From: Synechocystis sp. PCC 6714
GTDB lineage: Bacteria > Cyanobacteriota > Cyanobacteriia > Cyanobacteriales > Microcystaceae
Assembly (NCBI RefSeq): GCF_000478825.2
Contig: NZ_CP007542.1
Span: 2,418,001 to 2,482,000 of the forward strand
DNA length: 64,000 bases
Direction: 5' to 3'
Below are positions 19,846 to 28,114 of this stretch, piece after piece (the stretch's first letter is position 1; every line of letters begins with the position of its first letter). The translations under genes were made by a program, and so were the position numbers. The notes beneath the pieces were generated by a model, which was not told the origin of the DNA, searched no databases, and worked only from the letters and a program-made list of their open reading frames with translations.

Positions 19846-20100
19846 TCAGCCCAATAGCTCATCGTAGTCTTCGTGTGTACCAATCCAAAACCACACATAG
19901 CCGTCATCAGTTTCCACCGACAATGCTCGATAATCCAAGGTGACTCGAACAGACCATAATTCTCCCACTTTCTTGAAGTGAAGTGAAGGATGGCGAGGAT
20001 TTTGAATTAATAATTGATAGGCTTTATCTGCCCGTCTCTGAATTTCCTCTGGCAAATGCCTGTAACAAAACCAGAAGTCAGAGTTAGTGTGATGCTTCAA
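19846..20100 (-). CDS. RelE/ParE-superfamily toxin
   Basis: 84 residues. The pattern matches RelE-like toxins: helix LPEEIQRRADKAYQLL, strand SLHFKKVG-LWSVRV, DYRALS, then VWFWIGTHEDYDELL with the conserved late His-x-x-Tyr. These toxins cut mRNA in the ribosome A site or poison gyrase. The ATG overlaps the stop of the upstream antitoxin gene by 4 bases, a classic coupled toxin-antitoxin arrangement with the antitoxin first. Confidence 0.85.
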   Translation of the reverse strand: MKHHTNSDFWFCYRHLPEEIQRRADKAYQLLIQNPRHPSLHFKKVGELWSVRVTLDYRALSVETDDGYVWFWIGTHEDYDELLG

Positions 20101-20297
20101 AGTGTTTTTGTCCGGCCAGCATGATGATCTGCCAATGCCTTTTCTGCTAAAGCTTTAAGCTTACCGGACTTAGAGTCTTGCTCAATTTGACGATCCCAGT
20201 TCTGCCAATCGTACTCATGGAACCATTCTCGAAATTTGGCGAAATCCGAGGGACTTAGCTGTTTAATTTGCGTTTCAATTTGCTCCAAGTTTCCCAT
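20097..20297 (-). CDS. Antitoxin of the RelE-type module
   Basis: 66 residues, first gene of the pair. The N-terminal segment LEQIETQIKQLSPSDFAKFREWFHEYDWQNWD is typical of small cyanobacterial antitoxins that partner with RelE/ParE proteins. The C-terminal half (SKSGKLKALAEKALADHHAGRTKTL) is polar and likely disordered until it wraps the toxin. Overlaps the toxin gene by 4 bases. It would normally repress its own promoter, located between 20298 and 20344. Confidence 0.82.
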   Translation of the reverse strand: MGNLEQIETQIKQLSPSDFAKFREWFHEYDWQNWDRQIEQDSKSGKLKALAEKALADHHAGRTKTL

Positions 20298-20344
20298 TAA
20301 CTTTGTTAATTCCCTATATAGTTGGCGTTAGAAGATTATTCTGC

Positions 20345-21967
20345 TCAGATGTCAACTTTAGCAAAAAAATTCAAGGCGATCGCCTCTGCTACCTTAATGC
20401 CGTCAATGCCAGCGGATAAAATGCCTCCAGCGTAACCAGCCCCTTCCCCCGCAGGGTAAAGACCAAGGGTATTGATACTTTGGAAATCATCCCCCCGTTT
20501 AATACGAATGGGAGAAGAGGTTCTGGTTTCCACCCCGGTTAAAACGGCATCCTCCATGGCAAAACCCCGGATTTTCTTGTCAAAGGCCGGAATGGCCTCC
20601 CGCAAAGCGGCGATCGCATAATCGGGCAAACTTTCCCCCAGGTTGACTAATTTTACCCCCGGTTTATAGGAAGGCAGAACAGAACCAAACCTAGTGGAAG
20701 ATTGATTGGCCAGAAAGTCCCCCACCAATTGCCCCGGTGCTTGATAATTTTCTCCCCCCAACTGGAAAGCCCGTTCTTCCCAAAATCTTTGCAAAGCAAT
20801 GCCCGCTAAGGGACTCGCTGGGTAATCCACTTCCGGAGTGATGCCCACCACAATGGCGCTGTTGGCGTTGGCTTCATCCCGGGCGTATTCGCTCATGCCA
20901 TTGGTCACTAATCGACCTGGTTCCGAGGCGGCCGCCACAACTTTCCCCCCAGGGCACATACAAAAGCTGTAAACCGATCGCCCATTTTGACAATGGTGGA
21001 CGAGTTTGTAATCAGCGGAACCAAGGCGGGCATGGCCGGCCTGGGCACCATAGCGACATTGATCAATTAAAGATTGGGGATGCTCAATGCGAAAACCAAG
21101 GGAAAAGGGTTTGGCTTCGATGTAAACCCCCCGTTCAAATAACATTTGAAAAGTGTCTCTGGCGCTGTGCCCCACCGCCAACACCACATGGTTAGTGGCA
21201 ATATAATCACCATTTTCTAGGGTTACTCCCTGCACTTGATTATCTTGGATATTAATATCACTAACATGGCTTTGAAAATGAATTTCCCCCCCCAACTCTT
21301 CTATGGTAGAGCGCAAATTTTGGACAATTTTCACTAGGCGATAGGTGCCAATGTGGGGGCGGTTAATGTAAAGAATTTCTGGATCGGCTCCGGCCTTAAC
21401 AAATTCTTCCAACACCTTACGGCCGTAATGGTTGGGATCCCGCACCTGGCTATAGAGTTTGCCATCGGAAAAAGTCCCCGCTCCCCCTTCACCAAATTGC
21501 ACATTAGATTCAACATTTAGCTTCCCCTTGACCCAGAAGCGGAATGTATCCACACTGCGGTCCCGTACTGATTTGCCCCGCTCCAAAATAATTGGTTTGA
21601 GTCCCATCTGGGCTAACAGTAAACCGGCAAACATGCCACAGGGCCCTGTGCCAATCACAACGGGCCGTTTTCCTTCAACTTTGTGACCCGGCTTAACCTG
21701 GGTAACAAGTTTATAGGTTGTATCAGGACTGGGGATTATTTGGCGATCGCCGGCAAATTTATTTAGTAACTTTTGCTCTAGGGGCGTTGCCACATCAACA
21801 ATATAGACCAGCAGAATATGGCCCCGTTTGCGGGCATCATAACTGCGTTTAAAAATGGTGTAACTAGTTAATTCTTCTCCGCTAATACCTAATTTTTTCA
21901 GAATGGCATGTTCCAAAGCTGTGTCGTTATGGTCGAGGGGAAGTTTGATTTCACTAATGCGTAACAT
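20345..21967 (-). CDS. FAD-dependent dehydrogenase-like protein (COG2509 type)
   Basis: 540 residues. After a 90-residue N-terminal domain with a ferredoxin-like fold, the dinucleotide-binding motif VIGTGPCGMFAGLLLAQMG appears near residue 105, followed by GLKPIILERG. Later blocks FGEGGAGTFSDGKL, HIGTYRLVKIV and the C-terminal YPAGEGAGYAGGILSAG bind FAD. These uncharacterised FAD proteins are widespread in bacteria; substrate not known. It may be the ancestral neighbour of inrS, with the toxin-antitoxin pair inserted between them. Confidence 0.88.
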   Translation of the reverse strand: MLRISEIKLPLDHNDTALEHAILKKLGISGEELTSYTIFKRSYDARKRGHILLVYIVDVATPLEQKLLNKFAGDRQIIPSPDTTYKLVTQVKPGHKVEGKRPVVIGTGPCGMFAGLLLAQMGLKPIILERGKSVRDRSVDTFRFWVKGKLNVESNVQFGEGGAGTFSDGKLYSQVRDPNHYGRKVLEEFVKAGADPEILYINRPHIGTYRLVKIVQNLRSTIEELGGEIHFQSHVSDINIQDNQVQGVTLENGDYIATNHVVLAVGHSARDTFQMLFERGVYIEAKPFSLGFRIEHPQSLIDQCRYGAQAGHARLGSADYKLVHHCQNGRSVYSFCMCPGGKVVAAASEPGRLVTNGMSEYARDEANANSAIVVGITPEVDYPASPLAGIALQRFWEERAFQLGGENYQAPGQLVGDFLANQSSTRFGSVLPSYKPGVKLVNLGESLPDYAIAALREAIPAFDKKIRGFAMEDAVLTGVETRTSSPIRIKRGDDFQSINTLGLYPAGEGAGYAGGILSAGIDGIKVAEAIALNFFAKVDI

Positions 21968-22012
21968 TGAAACAACTTACTAAATAATAAATCTTTGCCC
22001 AACTGCCGTTAT

Positions 22013-22867
22013 TTACTCAGGCACCACTGCATCATCAACCGCATATTTTTTGATTAACTCTTGGACGCAACCACTCTTTTTTAGTTCACTAACAAAAGAC
22101 TGGAGATAACTTAACCCTTGAGGGCGGTCTTTTCCTGTTGCCATAGCCTGGTGAATAATCATGAAGGGGGTTGATAAAATCCTTAATCCACCATAGCGTT
22201 TCATGTCTGCCTCCAACTGGTTCCGAATTCCTGCCCCCACCGGAAAGTTGTGGGCCAGCATAAAACCCGTCACTTCAGGAGATGTGGGAGCTTGGACGAG
22301 ATGGGCATTGTGGATATTCCGGTCCAGGAAAAGGTTATAAACACTGTTTTTGCCAACCACTATCTCAATGCCGGGGCGGTCCACATCACTCAGGGTTTGG
22401 ATCAGAGAGTTTTCCCTGACAATATAAGCCCCTTCAATTTGGACGTAGGGGCTAGTGTAATCTACACTTTTAGCCCGCCAAGGATCGATACCAAAGAAGC
22501 CAATATCAGATAAATTCTTACTTACCCGTTCAAAGGAAACTGCCGCAGCCTGGACTACGGTAAATTCACTGGCAACACCTAACTCTTTGGCCAGTAAATG
22601 GGCAATATCCACTGAGATACCAAAAGGGCCAAAGTCATCAGCTTCGGTGGCAAGGACATAATTTCCGGTGTTGATGGCAAACCGGATCGCCCCTGTGGGA
22701 GCCAGTTCTCGAATGGCAGCGGTGGACGGCGGAGGAAAATTGGCGGCTTGGCAGGTCGTGGGAGAAAGGGGAGGAACATTATCAGCGTAGGCAACGTTTT
22801 CCCCTAAACCATGGCAAAACGGACCAGCCAGGCCAAGAATTAGTAGATACTTCCGGAACAAGTTCAT
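22013..22867 (-). CDS. Periplasmic substrate-binding protein, family 3 (amino-acid type)
   Basis: 284 residues with a signal peptide (FRKYLLILGLAGPFCHG, then cleavage around VAYA-DN). The mature protein has the SBP_bac_3 pattern: GAIRFAINTGNYVLA, FGISVDIAHLLAKELGV, then IGFFGIDPWRAKSVDYTSPYV and a late CVQELIKKYAVDD. Such proteins bind polar amino acids or small acids for ABC transport. No permease or ATPase gene is adjacent, so it may serve an ABC system elsewhere or act as a sensor. First of three consecutive genes for exported proteins on this strand. Confidence 0.85.
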   Translation of the reverse strand: MNLFRKYLLILGLAGPFCHGLGENVAYADNVPPLSPTTCQAANFPPPSTAAIRELAPTGAIRFAINTGNYVLATEADDFGPFGISVDIAHLLAKELGVASEFTVVQAAAVSFERVSKNLSDIGFFGIDPWRAKSVDYTSPYVQIEGAYIVRENSLIQTLSDVDRPGIEIVVGKNSVYNLFLDRNIHNAHLVQAPTSPEVTGFMLAHNFPVGAGIRNQLEADMKRYGGLRILSTPFMIIHQAMATGKDRPQGLSYLQSFVSELKKSGCVQELIKKYAVDDAVVPE

Positions 22868-22908
22868 GGGCGATCGCCGAGGAATAAGTCGTGAATAGCG
22901 ATGGATGT

Positions 22909-23967
22909 TTAAGGGATACGTTCAAACAGGATGATCTGATCAACGCCTTGCTGTCCCCCCCAGATCCTATCCCCAGTCCCATTCATCTGTAGAGTCTGTA
23001 CATTCTGTTTATTGCCAGGAAAAACCGTAAATGACATCGTCTCTGGATTAAATTGATGGATCGAATTCGTGCCAAAATCAGAACTCCAGACCCGATCTTG
23101 GTTATCTACATAGGTTGAATATCCCCGGGGCCCCAACCCTGGTAGCTTATAAGAGTCCCAAATTTTAGTCTCTGGGTTAAAGCGCATCAAAGCCCCATTG
23201 CCCCAAGTTGTAATCCAAACATTGCCCTTAGAATCAGACCAAATGCGGCGGGAGCCATTGGCCTTATCATCCGGAATCGGGAACACCTCTGGGAGATAGG
23301 TTTTGGTGTTAATCCGAGCTATGTAATTCCCCGCCAAGCTAGTATACCAAACCTCCCCGTCAGGGGTTGCAGTCATGCCATAGGGGCCAAATCCCTGGGG
23401 AGCAGGGAAAATTTTGATATCTCCAGTACTCGGGTCTAAGCGCCCGTAATAGCCATTTTGAGCCGTAAACCAGAGAATTCCCTCACCATCAAATACGGGA
23501 GTATTTAAGTTGCCATAGCCCATACTGCCGGAGAACGGAGGAAGTTGAAAGGTCTTAACTTCGTGGGTTTCACGGTCAAACCGACGAATGGCATTGGACT
23601 CATCACAGATCCAAAGTCCCCCATCTGGGCCTAAAACCACACCATGGGGATGGGAACCGGTCCCTAATGGATAAAGCTTGACTTCGCCGGTTTTAGGATT
23701 GAGATGCCCAATTACACCAGACCATTGCCCATTAAACCAAACCGACCCATCAGGATCCGGAGCCACATCACGGGTGCCAATGCCTGGAACAGTGGGATAA
23801 ATTGTAACTTTATAGCGGCTGGCATCATTGCCGATCGCCTCCGGTGCTGGAATCCCGGATGTTTTGTAGGTTGAGGCCGGCACAGGGGCCGCTAGGGCAG
23901 CCTCAAAACTGGCAGGCAAACAAAGAACGAGGGCAATTAGTAGGGATTTAGCTGGAAAGGGAATCAT
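22909..23967 (-). CDS. Exported streptogramin-lyase-like beta-propeller protein
   Basis: 352 residues from the ATG at 23967, which begins a clear signal peptide (AKSLLIALVLCLPASFEAALA); a longer frame to 24042 overlaps the next gene and is less likely. The body is a series of blades of the type DGxVWFNGQWxGxIGxLNPxTG, as in virginiamycin B lyase (Vgb). The catalytic Glu of Vgb blades (WFTE/WFAE) is not evident: blades read WFNGQ, WICDE, WFTAQ, WYTSL and WITTW. Lyase activity is therefore doubtful; a periplasmic propeller of unknown ligand is the safer reading. Confidence 0.75.
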   Translation of the reverse strand: MIPFPAKSLLIALVLCLPASFEAALAAPVPASTYKTSGIPAPEAIGNDASRYKVTIYPTVPGIGTRDVAPDPDGSVWFNGQWSGVIGHLNPKTGEVKLYPLGTGSHPHGVVLGPDGGLWICDESNAIRRFDRETHEVKTFQLPPFSGSMGYGNLNTPVFDGEGILWFTAQNGYYGRLDPSTGDIKIFPAPQGFGPYGMTATPDGEVWYTSLAGNYIARINTKTYLPEVFPIPDDKANGSRRIWSDSKGNVWITTWGNGALMRFNPETKIWDSYKLPGLGPRGYSTYVDNQDRVWSSDFGTNSIHQFNPETMSFTVFPGNKQNVQTLQMNGTGDRIWGGQQGVDQIILFERIP

Positions 23968-24028
23968 GGCAGTTATTTCAGTTACTGTAATGGTTGTTAT
24001 GGAAGATTTGCGGGAAATAATGGATAGA

Positions 24029-24487
24029 CTAACCGCAGCCAATGGCTTCTAGGTCATAGGTAAACCCTTTGGACTGGGGATAAAGGCGATAATTTTCCAG
24101 AATCTTGACATTAAACACATCCAGAACTTTCCCAGACTGATTAACTTGCAACGGCCCCCAGACAATTGGATTGGTGGAATCTGGAACAAAAATTGGAGCA
24201 CCGGATTCAAAAATGGTGTCGTCTGAATATCGAGCAATTAACTGGGTTGGATAACTGGCGCCATCGGTCGTCACAGGGGTGAGTTTGATCGTAACGGTAG
24301 ATATTGGGCGAGTAATCAGAAAATAGGTGTTGCCATGGGAGCCAAAACCAAGCTCAGGGCCAATGGTCACTCGAACGGTGTTGCCATCGGTGGAAGATAC
24401 CTGGGGGGGCAGTGGTGCACAGGTTTCAGCGGTGGCTGTGCCAGCAAATAACACAGCGCAGATCATAAAAATTAGATTAATTTTCAT
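24029..24487 (-). CDS. Small exported protein of unknown function
   Basis: 152 residues with a standard signal peptide (LIFMICAVLFAGTATAE). The mature part has two Cys residues, one near its start (ETCAPLPP) and one near its end (EAIGCG), which could form a disulphide closing a beta-sandwich. Strand-like stretches VRVTIGPELGF and STVTIKLTPV support this. Ends 61 bases before the propeller gene on the same strand, so it is probably cotranscribed with the two other exported proteins. Family not recognised. Confidence 0.7.
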   Translation of the reverse strand: MKINLIFMICAVLFAGTATAETCAPLPPQVSSTDGNTVRVTIGPELGFGSHGNTYFLITRPISTVTIKLTPVTTDGASYPTQLIARYSDDTIFESGAPIFVPDSTNPIVWGPLQVNQSGKVLDVFNVKILENYRLYPQSKGFTYDLEAIGCG

Positions 24488-24730
24488 TGAAGGAGATAAT
24501 GTACCTTGAATTGACGTGAGTTCTGGATCAGGAATCGCTGAAGGCCTTGTTTTTAGTCAAGGTTTTCCTGTTGGGGTAACCAAAATAGGGCCAGCAAATT
24601 CCAACATTGTCAATTTTATTCGTACACGCTCTCACCATGGGTTCAAGGTGAACCAAATAGGTGCACAGATCAAATGAAATCTCTTATTTACCGCAGCCTT
24701 TCTAGCTTTTAGCACTACCCAAAACCCAGG

Positions 24731-25849
24731 TTAACGAGGTTTTTGCTCGGAACGGTAAAAGGGCTTTTTAACAACTTTTATTCCATAGGCTTTGCCCCGG
24801 ACTTCTACTTCTAATTCCTGACCCACTTTTGCCAGCTCCATTGGGACATAACCCAAGGCGATCGCCTTTTGCAGGGTAGGGGCAAGGGTACCACTGGTAA
24901 CAATACCGACGTTTTGACCGTTGTGGAGAATAGGGTAATCATGGCGGGCAATCTGTTTACTCAGCATTGCCAAACCCACTAACCTTTTTTTGACTCCGTC
25001 GGCTTTCTGTTTTTCCAACACTGCACGGCCAATAAAATCCCCTTTACTATCAAGATGTACCAACCAACCTAAACCTGCTTCCAGGGGCGTGGTGTGGTCA
25101 TCCATATCCTGGCCGTACAAACCCATGGCCGCTTCCAGCCGTAAAGTATCCCTCGCTCCCAAACCGCAGGGGGTCACACCTTGAGCTAAAAACGTTTGCC
25201 AAAGTTGTTTTCCCGTTTCCGGGGAAACCATAATCTCAAAACCATCTTCCCCGGTGTAACCTGTCCGGGCAATGAACCCTTTTTCCCCTAATAATTCCGC
25301 TTCTAAGTGACCAAAAGCCGGCAGATTTTCTAAATCTCTATTGAATAAAGGTTCCAAAATGGCGATCGCCTCTGGGCCTTGGAGGGCGATTAAAACCTTT
25401 TCCCTCGACAAATCTTGAAAATTAATTTCCGTAGGTAAATGGGCCAATAGCCACTGTTTATCTTTGTCTGTCGTGGCGGCATTGACAATTAAAGTTACCT
25501 GCTCTTGTCCATCTGGGTTTTTACCCTGGTTATAAACAATAATGTCGTCGATGATTCCCCCTTGGGCATTCAACAATACAGTGTACTGGGCCTTACCGGG
25601 GGTTAAACGGTCTAAATCTGAAGGAACCAACCCTTGTAACGCTGTTAAAATCCCCGCCCCGGTCATCACAAACTTACCCATGTGGGAAATATCAAACATG
25701 CCCACTTTGTCTCGCACCGCTTGGTGTTCCTGTTTTAGCCCAACAAATTGCACCGGCATTTCCCAACCCCCAAAGGTTGTCAGCTTGGCAGTTTGTTCCG
25801 TAATGAGATCGTAAAGGGGAGTACGCAGGACAGGGGAAGAATTGGCCAC
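24731..25849 (-). CDS. gcvT: Aminomethyltransferase, T-protein of the glycine cleavage system
   Basis: 372 residues. Transfers the methylene group of the lipoyl-bound aminomethyl intermediate to tetrahydrofolate, releasing ammonia. Signature blocks are FGGWEMPVQF, VGMFDISHMGK, the folate-site QYTVLLNAQGGIIDDI and GYTGEDGFEI, followed by GLGARDTLRLEAAMGLYGQDM. Start is GTG at 25849. It stands alone here, with gcvH and gcvP elsewhere, as is usual in cyanobacteria. In photorespiring cells the system handles glycine from 2-phosphoglycolate. Confidence 0.96.
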   Translation of the reverse strand: MANSSPVLRTPLYDLITEQTAKLTTFGGWEMPVQFVGLKQEHQAVRDKVGMFDISHMGKFVMTGAGILTALQGLVPSDLDRLTPGKAQYTVLLNAQGGIIDDIIVYNQGKNPDGQEQVTLIVNAATTDKDKQWLLAHLPTEINFQDLSREKVLIALQGPEAIAILEPLFNRDLENLPAFGHLEAELLGEKGFIARTGYTGEDGFEIMVSPETGKQLWQTFLAQGVTPCGLGARDTLRLEAAMGLYGQDMDDHTTPLEAGLGWLVHLDSKGDFIGRAVLEKQKADGVKKRLVGLAMLSKQIARHDYPILHNGQNVGIVTSGTLAPTLQKAIALGYVPMELAKVGQELEVEVRGKAYGIKVVKKPFYRSEQKPR

Positions 25850-25911
25850 AATGGTAAAAAATCGGTGAAGTCTCCCTTAAATGATAGATTTTTCCCCAAC
25901 AAATCACAAAA

Positions 25912-25975
25912 AATCCCCCTGGTTAAAGGAGGATTGTGGAATCTGATTTCCCCAGAATTGGGGCTAGGGGGCTTT
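25912..25975. repeat. Degenerate palindromic interspersed repeat, also a likely dnaK terminator
   Basis: Outer arms CCCCCT (25915-25920) and AGGGGG (25966-25971) enclose an inner hairpin CCCC (25950-25953)/GGGG (25960-25963). The layout of C-run, spacer with GGAGGATT, GATTTCCCC, then GCTAGGGGG resembles the short palindromic repeats scattered between genes in cyanobacterial genomes. Read on the minus strand the structure ends in ATTTTTTG, so it could terminate dnaK transcription ahead of gcvT. Confidence 0.6.
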
Positions 25976-25998
25976 CAATACAAGTTTTAAAGCCAGAC

Positions 25999-27912
25999 CT
26001 ATTTCTCTGGCTCAGAGAATTCTGCATCGATGACATCATCGCCACTGCCACTGCTGGCACCGGGTTCAGGGCCACCAGTTCCGGGAGCACCGACCCCAGC
26101 ATCCGCCCCAGCCTGTTGGTACATATTAGAACCAATGCTGTAGAGAACCTGTTGTAGTTCCGGCATCACCGTTTGGATTTTGGCATCATCTTCCTGGGCC
26201 ACAGCCTCTTTCAGGTCTTTGATTAAACCTTCAGCCTTGGTTTTGTCAGCGGCGGGCACTTTATCGCCCAACTCGGTGATCTGTTTTTCCGCTTGGTAAA
26301 CGAGGGAATCCGCTTGGTTTTTGCGGTCAATTTTTTCCCGGCGTTCCTTGTCAGCGGCGGCGTTGGATTCAGCTTCTTTGACCATCCGTTCCACCTCCGT
26401 ATCGGGTAGGGTGGACGCCCCGGTGATGCTGATGGATTGCTCTTTGCCCGTACCCCGATCCTTAGCGGTGACATTCAAAATACCGTTGGCATCAATGTCG
26501 AAGGTAACCTCAATTTGGGGCACACCCCGGGGAGCAGGGGGGATACCGTCGAGGCGGAAAGTTCCCAAGCTCTTATTGTCGTTGGACATTTCCCTTTCCC
26601 CTTGGAGCACATGGATTTCCACGTTGCTTTGACCGTCCACCGCCGTGGAGAAGGTTTCGGATTTTTTGGTGGGGATGGTGGTATTGCGGGGAATAATTTT
26701 GGTCATTACGCCGCCTAGGGTTTCCACACCCAGGGAGAGGGGACAAACATCCAGTAGGAGAATATCTTTGACTTCTCCGGAGAGAACCCCCCCTTGGATA
26801 GCGGCTCCCACGGCCACCACTTCATCGGGGTTAACCCCTTGGTTAGGTTCTTTGCCGAGGATCTTTTTCACCACCTCCTGCACAGCGGGAATCCGGGTAG
26901 AACCACCGACGAGAACAACTTCATCCAAGGCAGATTTGTCGATTTTGGCATCCCGAATGGCATTTTCCACGGGAATACCGCAACGGTCGATGAGGTCAGA
27001 GCAAATCTCTTCAAACTTAGCCCGGGACAAGGTGGTGTCTAGGTGTTTGGGCCCATCCTGGGTGGCAGTGATGAAGGGCAGGTTAATTTCCGTTTGGCTC
27101 ACGCCGGAAAGTTCAATTTTGGCTTTTTCCGCCGCTTCCGTTAACCGTTGCAGGGCTTGCTTATCTTTACGAAGATCAATGCCTTCGGCTTTTTGAAATT
27201 CTCCAGCCAGGAAATCAACGATTTTTTTGTCAAAGTCGTCCCCCCCTAGGTGGGTATCCCCGGAGGTGGCTAAGACTTCAAATACCCCTTCCCCCACTTC
27301 GAGGATGGATACGTCAAAGGTACCGCCACCCAAGTCAAACACAAGAATGGTTTCGTTATCTTTTTTATCTAAGCCGTAGGCTAAGGAAGCGGCGGTGGGT
27401 TCGTTGATAATCCGCAACACTTCAATGCCGGCAATTTTACCTGCGTCTTTGGTGGCCTGCCGTTGGGAATCGTTGAAATAGGCAGGAACGGTGATTACCG
27501 CTTGGGTAACGGTTTCCCCTAAATATTTACTGGCATCGTCCACCAGTTTCCGCAATACCTGGGCGGAAATTTCTTCCGGCGCAAACTGCTTGCCCTGGGC
27601 AGGACAATCTAATTTAACGTTGCCGTTGCCATCTTTGATCACGCTGTAGGCAACTTCTGTGGCTTCATTGGTGATTTCATCGTATTTACGACCAATGAAC
27701 CGTTTGACGGAATAAAAAGTATTGCCTGGATTCATTACCGCTTGACGCTTGGCAATTTGCCCCACTAGGCGATCGCCATTTTTGGCATAACCAACCACCG
27801 AGGGGGTAGTGCGAAAACCTTCAGCATTGGCAATAACAGTGGGTTTACCCCCTTCCATTACGGCCACACAGGAATTGGTAGTACCTAGGTCAATCCCAAC
27901 AACTTTTCCCAT
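25999..27912 (-). CDS. dnaK: Chaperone DnaK (Hsp70), DnaK2 type
   Basis: 637 residues. The N-terminal [17 protein letters not shown] and the phosphate-binding [13 protein letters not shown] define the Hsp70 ATPase. The substrate domain follows, then a Gly/Pro-rich tail ending FSEPEK. Refolds and stabilises proteins with DnaJ and GrpE. The start is the ATG at 27912. No CIRCE element (TTAGCACTC-N9-GAGTGCTAA) was seen in the 200 bases upstream. In PCC 6803 the essential DnaK2 lies in this same neighbourhood (sll0170 by memory). Confidence 0.97.
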   Translation of the reverse strand: MGKVVGIDLGTTNSCVAVMEGGKPTVIANAEGFRTTPSVVGYAKNGDRLVGQIAKRQAVMNPGNTFYSVKRFIGRKYDEITNEATEVAYSVIKDGNGNVKLDCPAQGKQFAPEEISAQVLRKLVDDASKYLGETVTQAVITVPAYFNDSQRQATKDAGKIAGIEVLRIINEPTAASLAYGLDKKDNETILVFDLGGGTFDVSILEVGEGVFEVLATSGDTHLGGDDFDKKIVDFLAGEFQKAEGIDLRKDKQALQRLTEAAEKAKIELSGVSQTEINLPFITATQDGPKHLDTTLSRAKFEEICSDLIDRCGIPVENAIRDAKIDKSALDEVVLVGGSTRIPAVQEVVKKILGKEPNQGVNPDEVVAVGAAIQGGVLSGEVKDILLLDVCPLSLGVETLGGVMTKIIPRNTTIPTKKSETFSTAVDGQSNVEIHVLQGEREMSNDNKSLGTFRLDGIPPAPRGVPQIEVTFDIDANGILNVTAKDRGTGKEQSISITGASTLPDTEVERMVKEAESNAAADKERREKIDRKNQADSLVYQAEKQITELGDKVPAADKTKAEGLIKDLKEAVAQEDDAKIQTVMPELQQVLYSIGSNMYQQAGADAGVGAPGTGGPEPGASSGSGDDVIDAEFSEPEK

Positions 27913-28114
27913 AATTTTAATTAACTCCCGTTAACAAGTAAGAATATAAGACACAACGATGGGCCGAAAAGCCATGGTTCCAATCCATTGCCTGGGGGCC
28001 GACACGTTCACATTCTTATAGTGACGGTAGGGGCTTAGTTCTCGGAAGTGCAGGTTTCCGTACCTATGGGGGCATTAGCCGTATGGGGTGTCCTTGTAGT
28101 CTGCTAAAACTAAC

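Noticed and set aside
26645-27196. 183-codon plus-strand frame inside dnaK
   Set aside because: dnaK is highly conserved on the minus strand; the Ser/Arg-rich antisense product is a codon-bias artefact.
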